Positions 7,203 to 14,199 of a DNA stretch of 24,191 nt are shown here, piece after piece. Location: assembly GCA_947588775.1 (NCBI GenBank), contig CANPZQ010000013.1:1-24191 (forward strand), given 5' to 3'. The stretch is from an uncultured Clostridia bacterium. Its GTDB lineage: Bacteria > Bacillota > Clostridia > Oscillospirales > Ruminococcaceae. The translations under genes and the position numbers were made by a program. The notes under the pieces are model-generated. The model had not been told where the DNA came from. It saw only the letters and a program-made list of their open reading frames with translations, and made no database searches. The first letter of the stretch is position 1. Each line of letters begins with the position of its first letter.

Positions 7203-8680
7203 TATTTCTCACCCGCCTTACGGCCCTTTATTTCAAACGGTTCGTCCGTCCACTCAATCTTGAGCTTTTCGGCGAAGTCCTTGTATATCCGCTCGTAGTT
7301 TGCGCGCATGTGGCTCACAAGATAGCGGTCCTTAACCCGCCGATAGCCGTTTTCGCCCATCTCCTCCCGAAGCTGTGGGTTCGTCGAAAGCTCTATTATC
7401 GCCCCGGAGATGTCCTGGAGGTTCATTATATGGGTCAGGATTCCGGCTTGGCCGAAATTATCTGTTCCGCCGCCGTAGATAAGCTCGCGGCAGTTGCCGA
7501 CGTCGGTTGCGATAACCGGCTTATGGGCGGCGTAGCTCTCAAGAACGACAAGCGGCATTCCCTCGCTTATACTCGTTAAAATGGTCATGTCCATACGGCC
7601 GATATATTCGCTAACGTTTACTCGGCCGGTGAAGATTACGTCCTCGACCCCGAGGCTCTCGACGAGCGCGAAGCATTCCTCGGCGTATTCCTGTTCCTCG
7701 TCCCATGAGCCCATTATCCAGAGCTTTATGTTCGGGACCTCTTTTTTCGCGTAGGAAAACGCCTGAATCATCGTTTTAACGTCCTTAATCGGCGTAACCC
7801 GGAGCATTGCGCCGATATTTACGAAGCCCTCGTCCTCCTCGGTCTTTCCGGGGATATTTTCAAAGCGTTCCATGTTTATTCCGTTCGGCGTAACCACCGT
7901 CTTTTCGGGCGGACAGCCGAGCTCGGTCTGTAAAATCCTCGCCTGCTCGTAGAGGCTCGTTACAACGTCGGCGCGGTCGTAGGCGAGCGCGGACATCTTC
8001 CTGAACTGCTCTATCCAGATATTTTTATAGAGGCTGTCGACCCATGTCGCCTTAATAAGCTCCTCCTCGCGCTCGCGGGTATAGATTCCGTGCTCCGATA
8101 TAAGAAGCCCGCAGCCCTGATAGTGCTTCGCCATGCTCCCGATAACGCCGGCATAGCCCGTCGCGACGCAGTGGTATAAATCCGCCTCGGGAAGCTCGGT
8201 TCTTAAGACAAGAAACAGCGGCAGGTATATTGAGCGCATCGTCCACAAAAAATCCGAAAAGGGTATCTGAGGATATTTAAGGTTATAACATTCGGTCGCG
8301 ACGCGCAAAAAATCCTCGCCCATCAAAATTTCGTCGACCGAAACCTTCTGCTCGTTGAACAGACGGAACAGAGGAGCCCACTTTACGTCCTGATTCAGGA
8401 TTATGCTCCGAAGAGCCTGATACTGTTCGGCGTCGAGGCGGGCTTTGCTGCCGCGCTTACGGCTGAAATCCCAGTCGAGGTCGTCGAGGTATACCTCGTA
8501 AACCTGCGTGAGGTTCGTCGGAAGCTCGTAGACGAATTTCCCGCGCTGGTCGCGGTTTGAAACTATCGCCAGAAGGACGAATTCAAGATTCGGAAAAAGC
8601 TGTATGATGCTGTTGAGCCATGAGGAAACGCCGCCCATCGTATAGGGATAGCAGCCCTCGGCGATTATGCAAACCTTCAT
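7202..8680 (-). CDS. pelF: PelF, GT4-type Pel glycosyltransferase
   Basis: A 492-residue cytoplasmic GT-B glycosyltransferase. The N-terminus reads AEGCYPYTMGGVSSW (7-21), the PelF hallmark, and SEHGIYTRERE lies at 195-205. The donor domain carries the EX7E pair at Glu373 and Glu381 (SEGMPLVVLE), then PVIATDVGNCRELI. PelF polymerises the Pel polymer from UDP-linked amino sugars at the membrane with PelD, PelE and PelG. The codon immediately before the ATG is a stop, so translation must begin at or after 8680. I see no good Shine-Dalgarno in the 41-bp gap after pelE, which is odd next to the strong sites of the neighbouring genes. Confidence 0.95.
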   Translation of the reverse strand: MKVCIIAEGCYPYTMGGVSSWLNSIIQLFPNLEFVLLAIVSNRDQRGKFVYELPTNLTQVYEVYLDDLDWDFSRKRGSKARLDAEQYQALRSIILNQDVKWAPLFRLFNEQKVSVDEILMGEDFLRVATECYNLKYPQIPFSDFLWTMRSIYLPLFLVLRTELPEADLYHCVATGYAGVIGSMAKHYQGCGLLISEHGIYTREREEELIKATWVDSLYKNIWIEQFRKMSALAYDRADVVTSLYEQARILQTELGCPPEKTVVTPNGINMERFENIPGKTEEDEGFVNIGAMLRVTPIKDVKTMIQAFSYAKKEVPNIKLWIMGSWDEEQEYAEECFALVESLGVEDVIFTGRVNVSEYIGRMDMTILTSISEGMPLVVLESYAAHKPVIATDVGNCRELIYGGGTDNFGQAGILTHIMNLQDISGAIIELSTNPQLREEMGENGYRRVKDRYLVSHMRANYERIYKDFAEKLKIEWTDEPFEIKGRKAGEK

Positions 8681-8721
8681 TTAAAACACCGGCTTTCTTG
8701 CTTGCATGCATAAATGAGTAA

Positions 8722-9630
8722 TCAGACGAAAACCCTTATAAGCTCGAGAGTTTCGTTGTCGACCGAAATTCCCGATTCGCGTAAGCTCCCGAGCACCCTG
8801 AAGAACGAATCCCTGTCGCCGACCGAATAGTAGAGCTTTAAGCGGCAGGTATAGGTCGCGAGCGTGTTCGGATACATCTCGACGGCGCGGTTGCACCACT
8901 TCTCGCAGAGAATGAACTCGTGAAGCTCGAGGAGCCTCATGCTCACCGCCTCGAATTCCTCGCTCAGCATCGTTTCCGGGGCCTTTTCATAGAGCATTTC
9001 GCAGATGTCCTCGAGGGTTTTTACCATGTTCTGCTGCTCCATGTCGGTGAAAACATGCTGTTTTAAAACCTGATTCATATAGGGAATGAGCATATGGGCG
9101 TATTCGGGGCGGCCGTCCTCGTCGTCCTGCATCGCCTGATAGCTCTTCTGGACGTTTATGCGGAAGCCGTTGAGCTCGTCCTGCAAAATCGAAGCGGCGT
9201 AATGTGCGGTTTCGGAATCCTCGCTGTCGAGGGCCATCGCTATCGACGAAAGCGACTGCTGAATATCTCCCCTGACGACGTTAAGCATTAAAGTCCGCAG
9301 GTTTCCGCGGTCGGTTACTTCTATCGCTTCCTCTACGGGTACAAGGTTCCTCTCGCGGTCCTCGTCGGCCTGAAGGAGCTTTTCGACCCTCTCCTTGCTG
9401 AATACGACGTCCTCGAGGTCTACCTCGCGGTGGAAGAATATCAAATAGCAGAGATAGCTCACAAAAAGCACCGCCGCCCCCGTTACCGGGCAGAGAAGCA
9501 TTATAACGGCGCGAATCCAGCTCGAGGTGCGGTTGTCCTTTTTGCGGAAGATACTTATTATCAGGAAAAGGACTACGACAAGGAAGTTGACAATTAAAAT
9601 GCCTATGAACATCTTCTCACGGGAGGTCAT
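8722..9630 (-). CDS. pelE: PelE-like TPR membrane protein
   Basis: A 302-residue protein with two N-terminal membrane spans (about 8-27 and 40-67) and a cytoplasmic helical part (about 80-302) in which pairs of helices look like TPR repeats. This is the PelE layout; PelE pairs with PelD in the inner-membrane Pel synthase complex. The call rests on topology and on its place between pelD and pelF more than on sequence motifs. Start and pelD stop overlap as ATGA, with AGGAGG inside the end of pelD, so the two are co-translated. Confidence 0.75.
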   Translation of the reverse strand: MTSREKMFIGILIVNFLVVVLFLIISIFRKKDNRTSSWIRAVIMLLCPVTGAAVLFVSYLCYLIFFHREVDLEDVVFSKERVEKLLQADEDRERNLVPVEEAIEVTDRGNLRTLMLNVVRGDIQQSLSSIAMALDSEDSETAHYAASILQDELNGFRINVQKSYQAMQDDEDGRPEYAHMLIPYMNQVLKQHVFTDMEQQNMVKTLEDICEMLYEKAPETMLSEEFEAVSMRLLELHEFILCEKWCNRAVEMYPNTLATYTCRLKLYYSVGDRDSFFRVLGSLRESGISVDNETLELIRVFV

Positions 9631-12284
9631 TTCAAAACCTCCTCCGCGATTTCGCAGCGGTAGCCGCCGCTCTCTATTCTCGTTATCGCCGAAGCCGCGT
9701 CGTTGCGGTTGGTGTTGCAGAGTAAAACATACATCTGCCCGTCCTCCATAACGCCGACATAGTCGGTGTTTCTGATTTTCCCGACAAGCCCCTTCGCTAT
9801 TGCCTCATGGCGACGCTCGTCCTCGGTTTCGGCGGCCTCCCCGGCTTCCTCCTTCTTCGGGATAATCACCGGAGCCGCGGCGGCAAAGGATTTATCCGCT
9901 TTTGGCGCGGAAGCGGGCGCGGGAGCGGTTTCAAGCGGCTTTGTTTCGACGGTTTCGGTTACGTATTCCTCCGGCTCGGGGAGCTTTATCTCCTTTGAGG
10001 GCAGCGAGCCGATATGGATATTAAGAGTTACCGCCCTTAGCTGCGCGATTAAGCCCTTTATCCCCTTTTCACGGCGGATTTTCGGCACCGCGCGGACATT
10101 TCCGTCGGTGTGCTCGATTTTTGTAACGGTTCTCGTGACGGTAGTCTGAACCGGCGCAGGCGCGGGCTCGGCGGCTTCCGGCTCGGGGGGATTTTCCGTT
10201 GTGCTCCCCGCCGCGATTATCGGGATTACCCCGACCGCCGCCGACGGCGAAGCCTCATCTTCCTTCGGCTCGTCGGGAATCACAAACCCCTCCGGGATAA
10301 TAAGCCTTAGAAGCACGCATTCGGTGAGGCGCTTTTCCTTTGCCTCCAAAAATACATGAACCAAGGAGGTAAACGCCTCTTCGCCCATAACGAGCTTTCC
10401 CTCGTCGTAGCGGCGGTTTTCGAGCATGTTAATATATCTCGTCGCCCGAAGGACAGCGTTCTGAATAAGGTAGCTTACAATCATCAGAAGGTCGGCCTGA
10501 CCGAGGGTCATACGCTCCCACGGGATTCCCCACGCCATAATCATCGTCTGCATGTCGTCCTTATCGAAGATAGGCGCGGCCATCATCGGGTAGCGGCTGT
10601 CGAGGGTGCGGTTTATATATACCTTCTTCTCGGAAAGGCTCTCATAGAGCTCGCCGAGGTCGCGGTAGCGAATAGAATTTCCCAAAGCCCTCGCCGTTTC
10701 GGAGGTAAAGGTGAAAAGCCTCGCGTAGTACATGTTTGAAACGGTGTAAATCGCGATGTCATTACTTCCCAGGAAGTCGCGGACGATTTCCACGGCGTAG
10801 AACAAAACCTCCTCGGGGGTGTATTTTTCAAGCTTCGACGTAATCGCGTAAATCTTTCCGATACTGTCGCTCTGGTTGACAATCTGGGTTTCGAGAGCGT
10901 CCTTTACGCGGACGTTGCTGCCGTTTATGTCCTTGATGTCGGAAAGCTGACGGTTGAGGTATTTTCGCTCCTCCTCGGTTTCGGCGCGGAGCTTTATAAT
11001 CTGGTCCTTCATATATCCTACGACAAGCCCGACGATAAAGAGCTGCGCTATCCAGATATAGGTGTTATAGTCGAGGACAACGTTTAAAAGCGAGCGTTCC
11101 CTCATCTGCGTAAAGAAGTAGCCGAACACCGCTAAAATTGCGGAAAGGGTGGCCTGCTGCTGGCCGTGGACGACCGCGAAGAGCAGGACGTACAACAGAT
11201 ACAAATCCAGCCTGCTGAAGAAGCGGCTCGAAACCGCGAGGGTGTTCAGGAGAAAGAATATAACAAAGAACCCGATGTTTTCAAGATAAGGCACCGTCGC
11301 CCTTATGAACCAGCCCGCTCCCGCGAGGAACTTTTCGCGCCATGTTTTCTTGCGCTCCTCGCCGGTCAAAAACTCGCTGCTGTGGGCGTTCATGTACTTT
11401 GCGAGGTCGGTTATAAGCTTCTGGTCGTCGGCGAAAATCCTCATGCCGAATTCGCCGTCGAAGCGTTTGTTGGACAAAATCCTGCGGTCGGTTCGTCCGT
11501 CGTCCTCGGTTATCTCGACGGCTATATCGTCGGAAAGCGCGTCGCGGATAATCTCCGCGATGTCCCGCTCCTTAAGCTCCCGGGAGGTCGAGAGGTTGTA
11601 TTCCGGGTGCATGTGGCTCTTGCACTTTACGAGCTGGTAGATATATTCCACCGCGTCGGATTCATATAAAAGCGAAAGCCGCTCGTCGCTTCCGACCGAA
11701 ACGCTTCCCTTGCGCATTGCCTCAAGGCACATTTTCGAGCAAATCTCGTCTACGTCGCGGGGTGCCTTCGGGATTCGGTAGTAGCGGTCGAGGCGAAGGG
11801 TTACGATGTCGTAATCCCGCATCTTAATAAAGCTCCGGCAGATGTCCTCGGCCTGAGAAAGTGCCATTCCCTTCATCGACTTCGGGGAGGCGGGCTCGTC
11901 CTCGGAAATATCCTCCGGATAATCTCCGGAATAAATCTCGTCGGAGGAAAGCCAGATAAACCGGCCTTTTCCGGACATGGTGTAGGCCATCAGGAAGTTT
12001 GTGATGCTTGTCGCGAAGCGGACGACCTCTTTTTGCTCGTCGAGCCAGCGGAAATTCGTGTCGAACGCGCCCATGAAGATGGTGACGTCGGGGTTGACGC
12101 TGTCGAAAACGTCGGTGAGGCACTCGCTGTCGTAGGGAAGATTGTATCTTTCAAAAACCTTCTCGTAGCTCGAATCGTTGTAGCGGTCGCCGGTGAGAAG
12201 ATGAACGCGGTGTCCCTCTTTTTTGAGCTTTCTCAGGAGCTGGTTTATAAGGGTTCCCGTCCCTCCTATTACAAGTATGTTCAT
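9627..12284 (-). CDS. pelD: SDR-PelD fusion, c-di-GMP receptor of the Pel synthase
   Basis: An 885-residue fusion. Residues 1-300 are an extended SDR (epimerase-like) domain with GGTG at 7-10 and SSDEIYSG at 113-120. The third Gly of the nucleotide motif is Ile13, and MALSQ (140-144) stands where YxxxK is expected, so it is probably inactive. Four membrane spans follow (about 337-425), then a coiled coil (about 426-465), a GAF-like domain (about 470-620) and a GGDEF-like domain. The latter has a degenerate active site EDGQM (847-851) but an intact RxxD I-site, RNTD (838-841), five residues before it. This is the logic of PelD: no synthesis, only c-di-GMP binding. A Pro/Ala/Glu-rich insert of about 160 residues (roughly 666-826) splits the GGDEF-like part. 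Start overlaps the previous stop as ATGA, with GGAGG upstream. Confidence 0.85.
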   Translation of the reverse strand: MNILVIGGTGTLINQLLRKLKKEGHRVHLLTGDRYNDSSYEKVFERYNLPYDSECLTDVFDSVNPDVTIFMGAFDTNFRWLDEQKEVVRFATSITNFLMAYTMSGKGRFIWLSSDEIYSGDYPEDISEDEPASPKSMKGMALSQAEDICRSFIKMRDYDIVTLRLDRYYRIPKAPRDVDEICSKMCLEAMRKGSVSVGSDERLSLLYESDAVEYIYQLVKCKSHMHPEYNLSTSRELKERDIAEIIRDALSDDIAVEITEDDGRTDRRILSNKRFDGEFGMRIFADDQKLITDLAKYMNAHSSEFLTGEERKKTWREKFLAGAGWFIRATVPYLENIGFFVIFFLLNTLAVSSRFFSRLDLYLLYVLLFAVVHGQQQATLSAILAVFGYFFTQMRERSLLNVVLDYNTYIWIAQLFIVGLVVGYMKDQIIKLRAETEEERKYLNRQLSDIKDINGSNVRVKDALETQIVNQSDSIGKIYAITSKLEKYTPEEVLFYAVEIVRDFLGSNDIAIYTVSNMYYARLFTFTSETARALGNSIRYRDLGELYESLSEKKVYINRTLDSRYPMMAAPIFDKDDMQTMIMAWGIPWERMTLGQADLLMIVSYLIQNAVLRATRYINMLENRRYDEGKLVMGEEAFTSLVHVFLEAKEKRLTECVLLRLIIPEGFVIPDEPKEDEASPSAAVGVIPIIAAGSTTENPPEPEAAEPAPAPVQTTVTRTVTKIEHTDGNVRAVPKIRREKGIKGLIAQLRAVTLNIHIGSLPSKEIKLPEPEEYVTETVETKPLETAPAPASAPKADKSFAAAAPVIIPKKEEAGEAAETEDERRHEAIAKGLVGKIRNTDYVGVMEDGQMYVLLCNTNRNDAASAITRIESGGYRCEIAEEVLK

Positions 12285-12550
12285 TTCGCGCCTCCGATTT
12301 CAATCCCGCGCCCGCGAAGCTGAGCGATGAATTTTTCAACGTCCTCCTCCGCCTGACTTTTCCCGATTCCGTATTCGCGGCAGAGCCATTCGACAGCCTC
12401 GCCGCCGCTTCCGCCGCCTTCAAAAACCCTCCAGAGCCCCGCCCCTGCCTCGTTCAGAGGCGCGGGAGCCGAATAGGACGCGCCCGGCCGCGAATCAACC
12501 AGCCAATAGAGCCCCGCCGCCCTGCGAAGCCTGTATCTCGCGTTATCCAA
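12281..12550 (-). CDS. PqqD-like protein, first gene of the pel operon
   Basis: An 89-residue protein with the PqqD pattern: YRLRRAAGLYWLVD strands at the start, NEAGAGLWRVF, then a three-helix part ending DVEKFIAQLRGRGIEI. PqqD-type domains bind peptide leaders, often through a YxxP-like motif, for a modifying enzyme (RiPP recognition element). No radical SAM or other maturase is fused or adjacent. The start is TTG at 12550 with AAGGGGG eight bases upstream; no ATG is available near that site. Its end overlaps pelD by ATGA, so it is made together with the Pel machinery. The partner could be the YxxP-leader protein at the left of the window, or it may be a winged-helix-like protein used differently. 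Confidence 0.7.
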   Translation of the reverse strand: MDNARYRLRRAAGLYWLVDSRPGASYSAPAPLNEAGAGLWRVFEGGGSGGEAVEWLCREYGIGKSQAEEDVEKFIAQLRGRGIEIGGAK

Positions 12551-12583
12551 AACCGACGCCCCCTTATAGATATACTTTTTTTA

Positions 12584-12612
12584 ATTATAGCACACCCGCC
12601 GAAAAATGTCTA
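12584..12612 (-). promoter_or_regulatory. Promoter of the pel operon
   Basis: On the minus strand: TAGACA (12612-12607), 17-bp spacer, TATAAT (12589-12584), with extended -10 TGC. The expected start of transcription is near 12577, about 27 bases before the TTG of the PqqD-like gene. I found no other promoter down to 4454, and most of the junctions overlap, so six genes probably form one transcript. Confidence 0.8.
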
Positions 12613-12696
12613 CTAAAAATTTCCGAAAAATTGAGGAAAATTGAAAAAACCGAAGCAAGGCAAAAAGAGAGGCGCGTGAACTTTAAGCATTTTAGA

Positions 12697-12735
12697 CACA
12701 ATAGACCCTATTGTGCTTATTGTGCTTATTGTTCA
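12697..12735. repeat. Cluster of TATTGTG boxes, possible operator
   Basis: CACAATAG (12697-12704), ACC, CTATTGTG (12708-12715) is a perfect 8-bp inverted repeat. The right arm runs into three direct 9-bp copies: TATTGTGCT (12709-12717), TATTGTGCT (12718-12726) and TATTGTTCA (12727-12735). The arrangement of one reversed and three direct boxes between two divergent promoters suggests a regulator binding array (inference). The cognate regulator is unknown. Confidence 0.55.
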
Positions 12736-12826
12736 CAGAACTTCCCGGACGATGATTTTAATAAAAAATAAAGAGCGAGCTGCCTTCCTCATTTTCTCCC
12801 TCCCCCCATTTTTCACCCGCCTTTCA

Positions 12827-12855
12827 TTGACTTTCACCTTGAATAATGATATACT
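12827..12855 (+). promoter_or_regulatory. Promoter of the first PepSY lipoprotein
   Basis: TTGACT (12827-12832), 17-bp spacer, TATACT (12850-12855), extended -10 TGA. The last ten bases, ATGATATACT, are identical to those of the promoter at 2933-2961. Confidence 0.8.
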
Positions 12856-12880
12856 GAACCTGAAGAACAGGAGGGAAAAA

Positions 12881-13813
12881 ATGAAAAAAATTATTTTTGC
12901 GGCGATGGCGGCGGCTCTTTTGATGGCTTCCTGCGGGAATAAGGCGGCAGAGGAGCCGAAGCAGACTAAGGATACCGCGGCAGAGGAGCTTATTTCGTCG
13001 GACGACGCGGTGAAGATTGCGGCCGACCATGCCCGGGAGAACGCCGCCGGGGCGGTGGCGGAGTATCTTTCATCAAAAACGGCCTCCGACGTTGACTGCC
13101 GGATGACTGCGAGCAACGGGATTCCCGCGTTTGTGGTGGAATTTGAGCTCGGCGCGCTTGAATTCAGGTACTTAATCGACAGCCAGAACGGCGCGGTTAG
13201 GCGTTACGAAAGAAGCATCGACGACGACAAGGGGCGCGATGAAAATATTTCCTCGATGGACGAAAAGGGCTGCGCGGACTTCGCCGCGTGGTATCTCGAC
13301 ATTCCCGAAAACGAGTTTGAGGACGCTTCCGCTTCCCTCGCGCCGAACGGCGAGCAGTGCATCATCGACTACAAGCGCGGCGGCGAACAGCACCGGGCGG
13401 TCGTTATTCTTTCAAAACTGTACTTTGCATGTTCGGACACCGACATAGGCTTTAACGGGGCGTTGGAGGACGCGGCGGCGCATATTTGCGCAAACCTCTC
13501 CGAAGAGGACGCACAAAAGGTCGAAAACGTTATTTTATCGGAGCCGGAGAGCCTCGATATATCCGCCTCGGGCGTTGCTTCCGAAAGGGTTTACGACGTT
13601 GAAATAGAGGCGGGAGGATATGAGTATTCCTACGTTCTGAACGCAGCGACGGGCGAAATCGTTTCGCTCGAATGCGAACCCGACGAGGACTTTCTCAACC
13701 CGTTCGGCGGGTTCGACGCGGCTTCGGTCCCGAGGGAAATTGAGAACGCCGCCGGCGACGAGCTTGTCGGTAAAATTTTAGGGTACGAGGTTGTGGAGGA
13801 AGCCGGGGAATAA
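12881..13813 (+). CDS. PepSY-domain lipoprotein
   Basis: A 310-residue lipoprotein. Residues 1-17 are a signal peptide ending in the lipobox LMASC, with Cys18 as the lipid site, so the protein sits on the outer face of the membrane. Two PepSY-like units can be seen, at about 39-113 (ending LIDSQNGAVRRYE) and about 193-265 (YDVEIEAGGYEYSYVLNAATGEIVSLE). PepSY domains are thought to inhibit or bind proteases and other cell-surface partners; nothing here identifies the partner. AGGAGGG (12869-12875) and a strong promoter fix the start. It is followed by a similar lipoprotein in the same direction and is divergent from the pel operon. Confidence 0.85.
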   Translation: MKKIIFAAMAAALLMASCGNKAAEEPKQTKDTAAEELISSDDAVKIAADHARENAAGAVAEYLSSKTASDVDCRMTASNGIPAFVVEFELGALEFRYLIDSQNGAVRRYERSIDDDKGRDENISSMDEKGCADFAAWYLDIPENEFEDASASLAPNGEQCIIDYKRGGEQHRAVVILSKLYFACSDTDIGFNGALEDAAAHICANLSEEDAQKVENVILSEPESLDISASGVASERVYDVEIEAGGYEYSYVLNAATGEIVSLECEPDEDFLNPFGGFDAASVPREIENAAGDELVGKILGYEVVEEAGE

Positions 13814-13831
13814 TCGGCTTTGCTGAGGACC

Positions 13832-13912
13832 GCGCGGCGGAAAAAGCTGCTGCGTCGGTCCCACCCACCCGCCCCCCACCCTCCCTCTCTCCCCCCGCTT
13901 TTTCCGCCGCGC
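13832..13912 (-). repeat. Palindromic G-rich-loop element, copy A
   Basis: Arms GCGCGGCGGAAAAAGC (13832-13847) and its exact complement (13897-13912) enclose a 49-nt loop that is C-rich on the plus strand and G-rich on the minus strand, containing at least five GGG runs. The left arm begins 18 bases after the lipoprotein stop codon and the right arm is followed by TTTTT (13913-13917). It may act as that gene's terminator, despite the long loop. Confidence 0.8.
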
Positions 13913-13933
13913 TTTTTGTTGTAAATGCCGTCA

Positions 13934-14019
13934 GGCGCGGCAAAGGGGGCGGGAAGGATTGCGGGAAGTTATGGGGGAGGGCAGGTGGGGCGCAGGAAAA
14001 CAGCCCCCTTTGCCGCGCC
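13934..14019 (+). repeat. Palindromic G-rich-loop element, copy B
   Basis: Arms GGCGCGGCAAAGGGGGC (13934-13950) and its exact complement (14003-14019) enclose a 52-nt G-rich loop. The loop starts GGGAAGGATTGCGGGAAG and ends CGCAGGAAAACA, close to copy C, and carries an inner TGCG/CGCA dyad. It is inverted relative to copy A. Confidence 0.8.
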
Positions 14020-14199
14020 GCCCTTTCGCAGGGAACCCCGGGGCAGAGAAAACCCCGCCCTTCGATGTCCGCAAGCCCCGCCTCAGACGCTCCCGCTTTC
14101 CGACATCTCACGTCTGCCGTCTGTAGTCTGTCATGGGTATCGTTTAAATCGTCCACGGACGTATTTAATAATCTTCACTGTTTTTAGGAGGTACAAGTT

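Larger units (their letters stand above)
12551..12880. other. Divergent intergenic region, pel operon / lipoprotein
   Basis: This 330-base gap holds the pel promoter on its left, a cluster of TATTGTG boxes in the middle (12697-12735) and the lipoprotein promoter on its right (12827-12855). Between 12736 and 12826 I see only A/T- and pyrimidine-rich sequence with no convincing gene or hairpin. Confidence 0.6.
13814..14199. other. Intergenic region with an inverted pair of palindromic elements
   Basis: This 386-base gap between two lipoprotein genes contains no credible gene. It holds two large palindromic elements (13832-13912 and 13934-14019) in opposite orientation, 21 bases apart. To their right are three GTCTGNN heptamers (14112-14132), a small dyad CGTCC-AC-GGACG (14150-14161) and the ribosome site of the next gene. 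No clear -35/-10 pair was found for that gene; TTTAAA near 14143 and the TAATAA region near 14166 are weak candidates. Confidence 0.6.

Noticed and set aside
9627..12284. An active diguanylate cyclase or active epimerase
   Set aside because: The active-site segment reads EDGQM instead of GGDEF, and the SDR catalytic Tyr and Lys are not seen.
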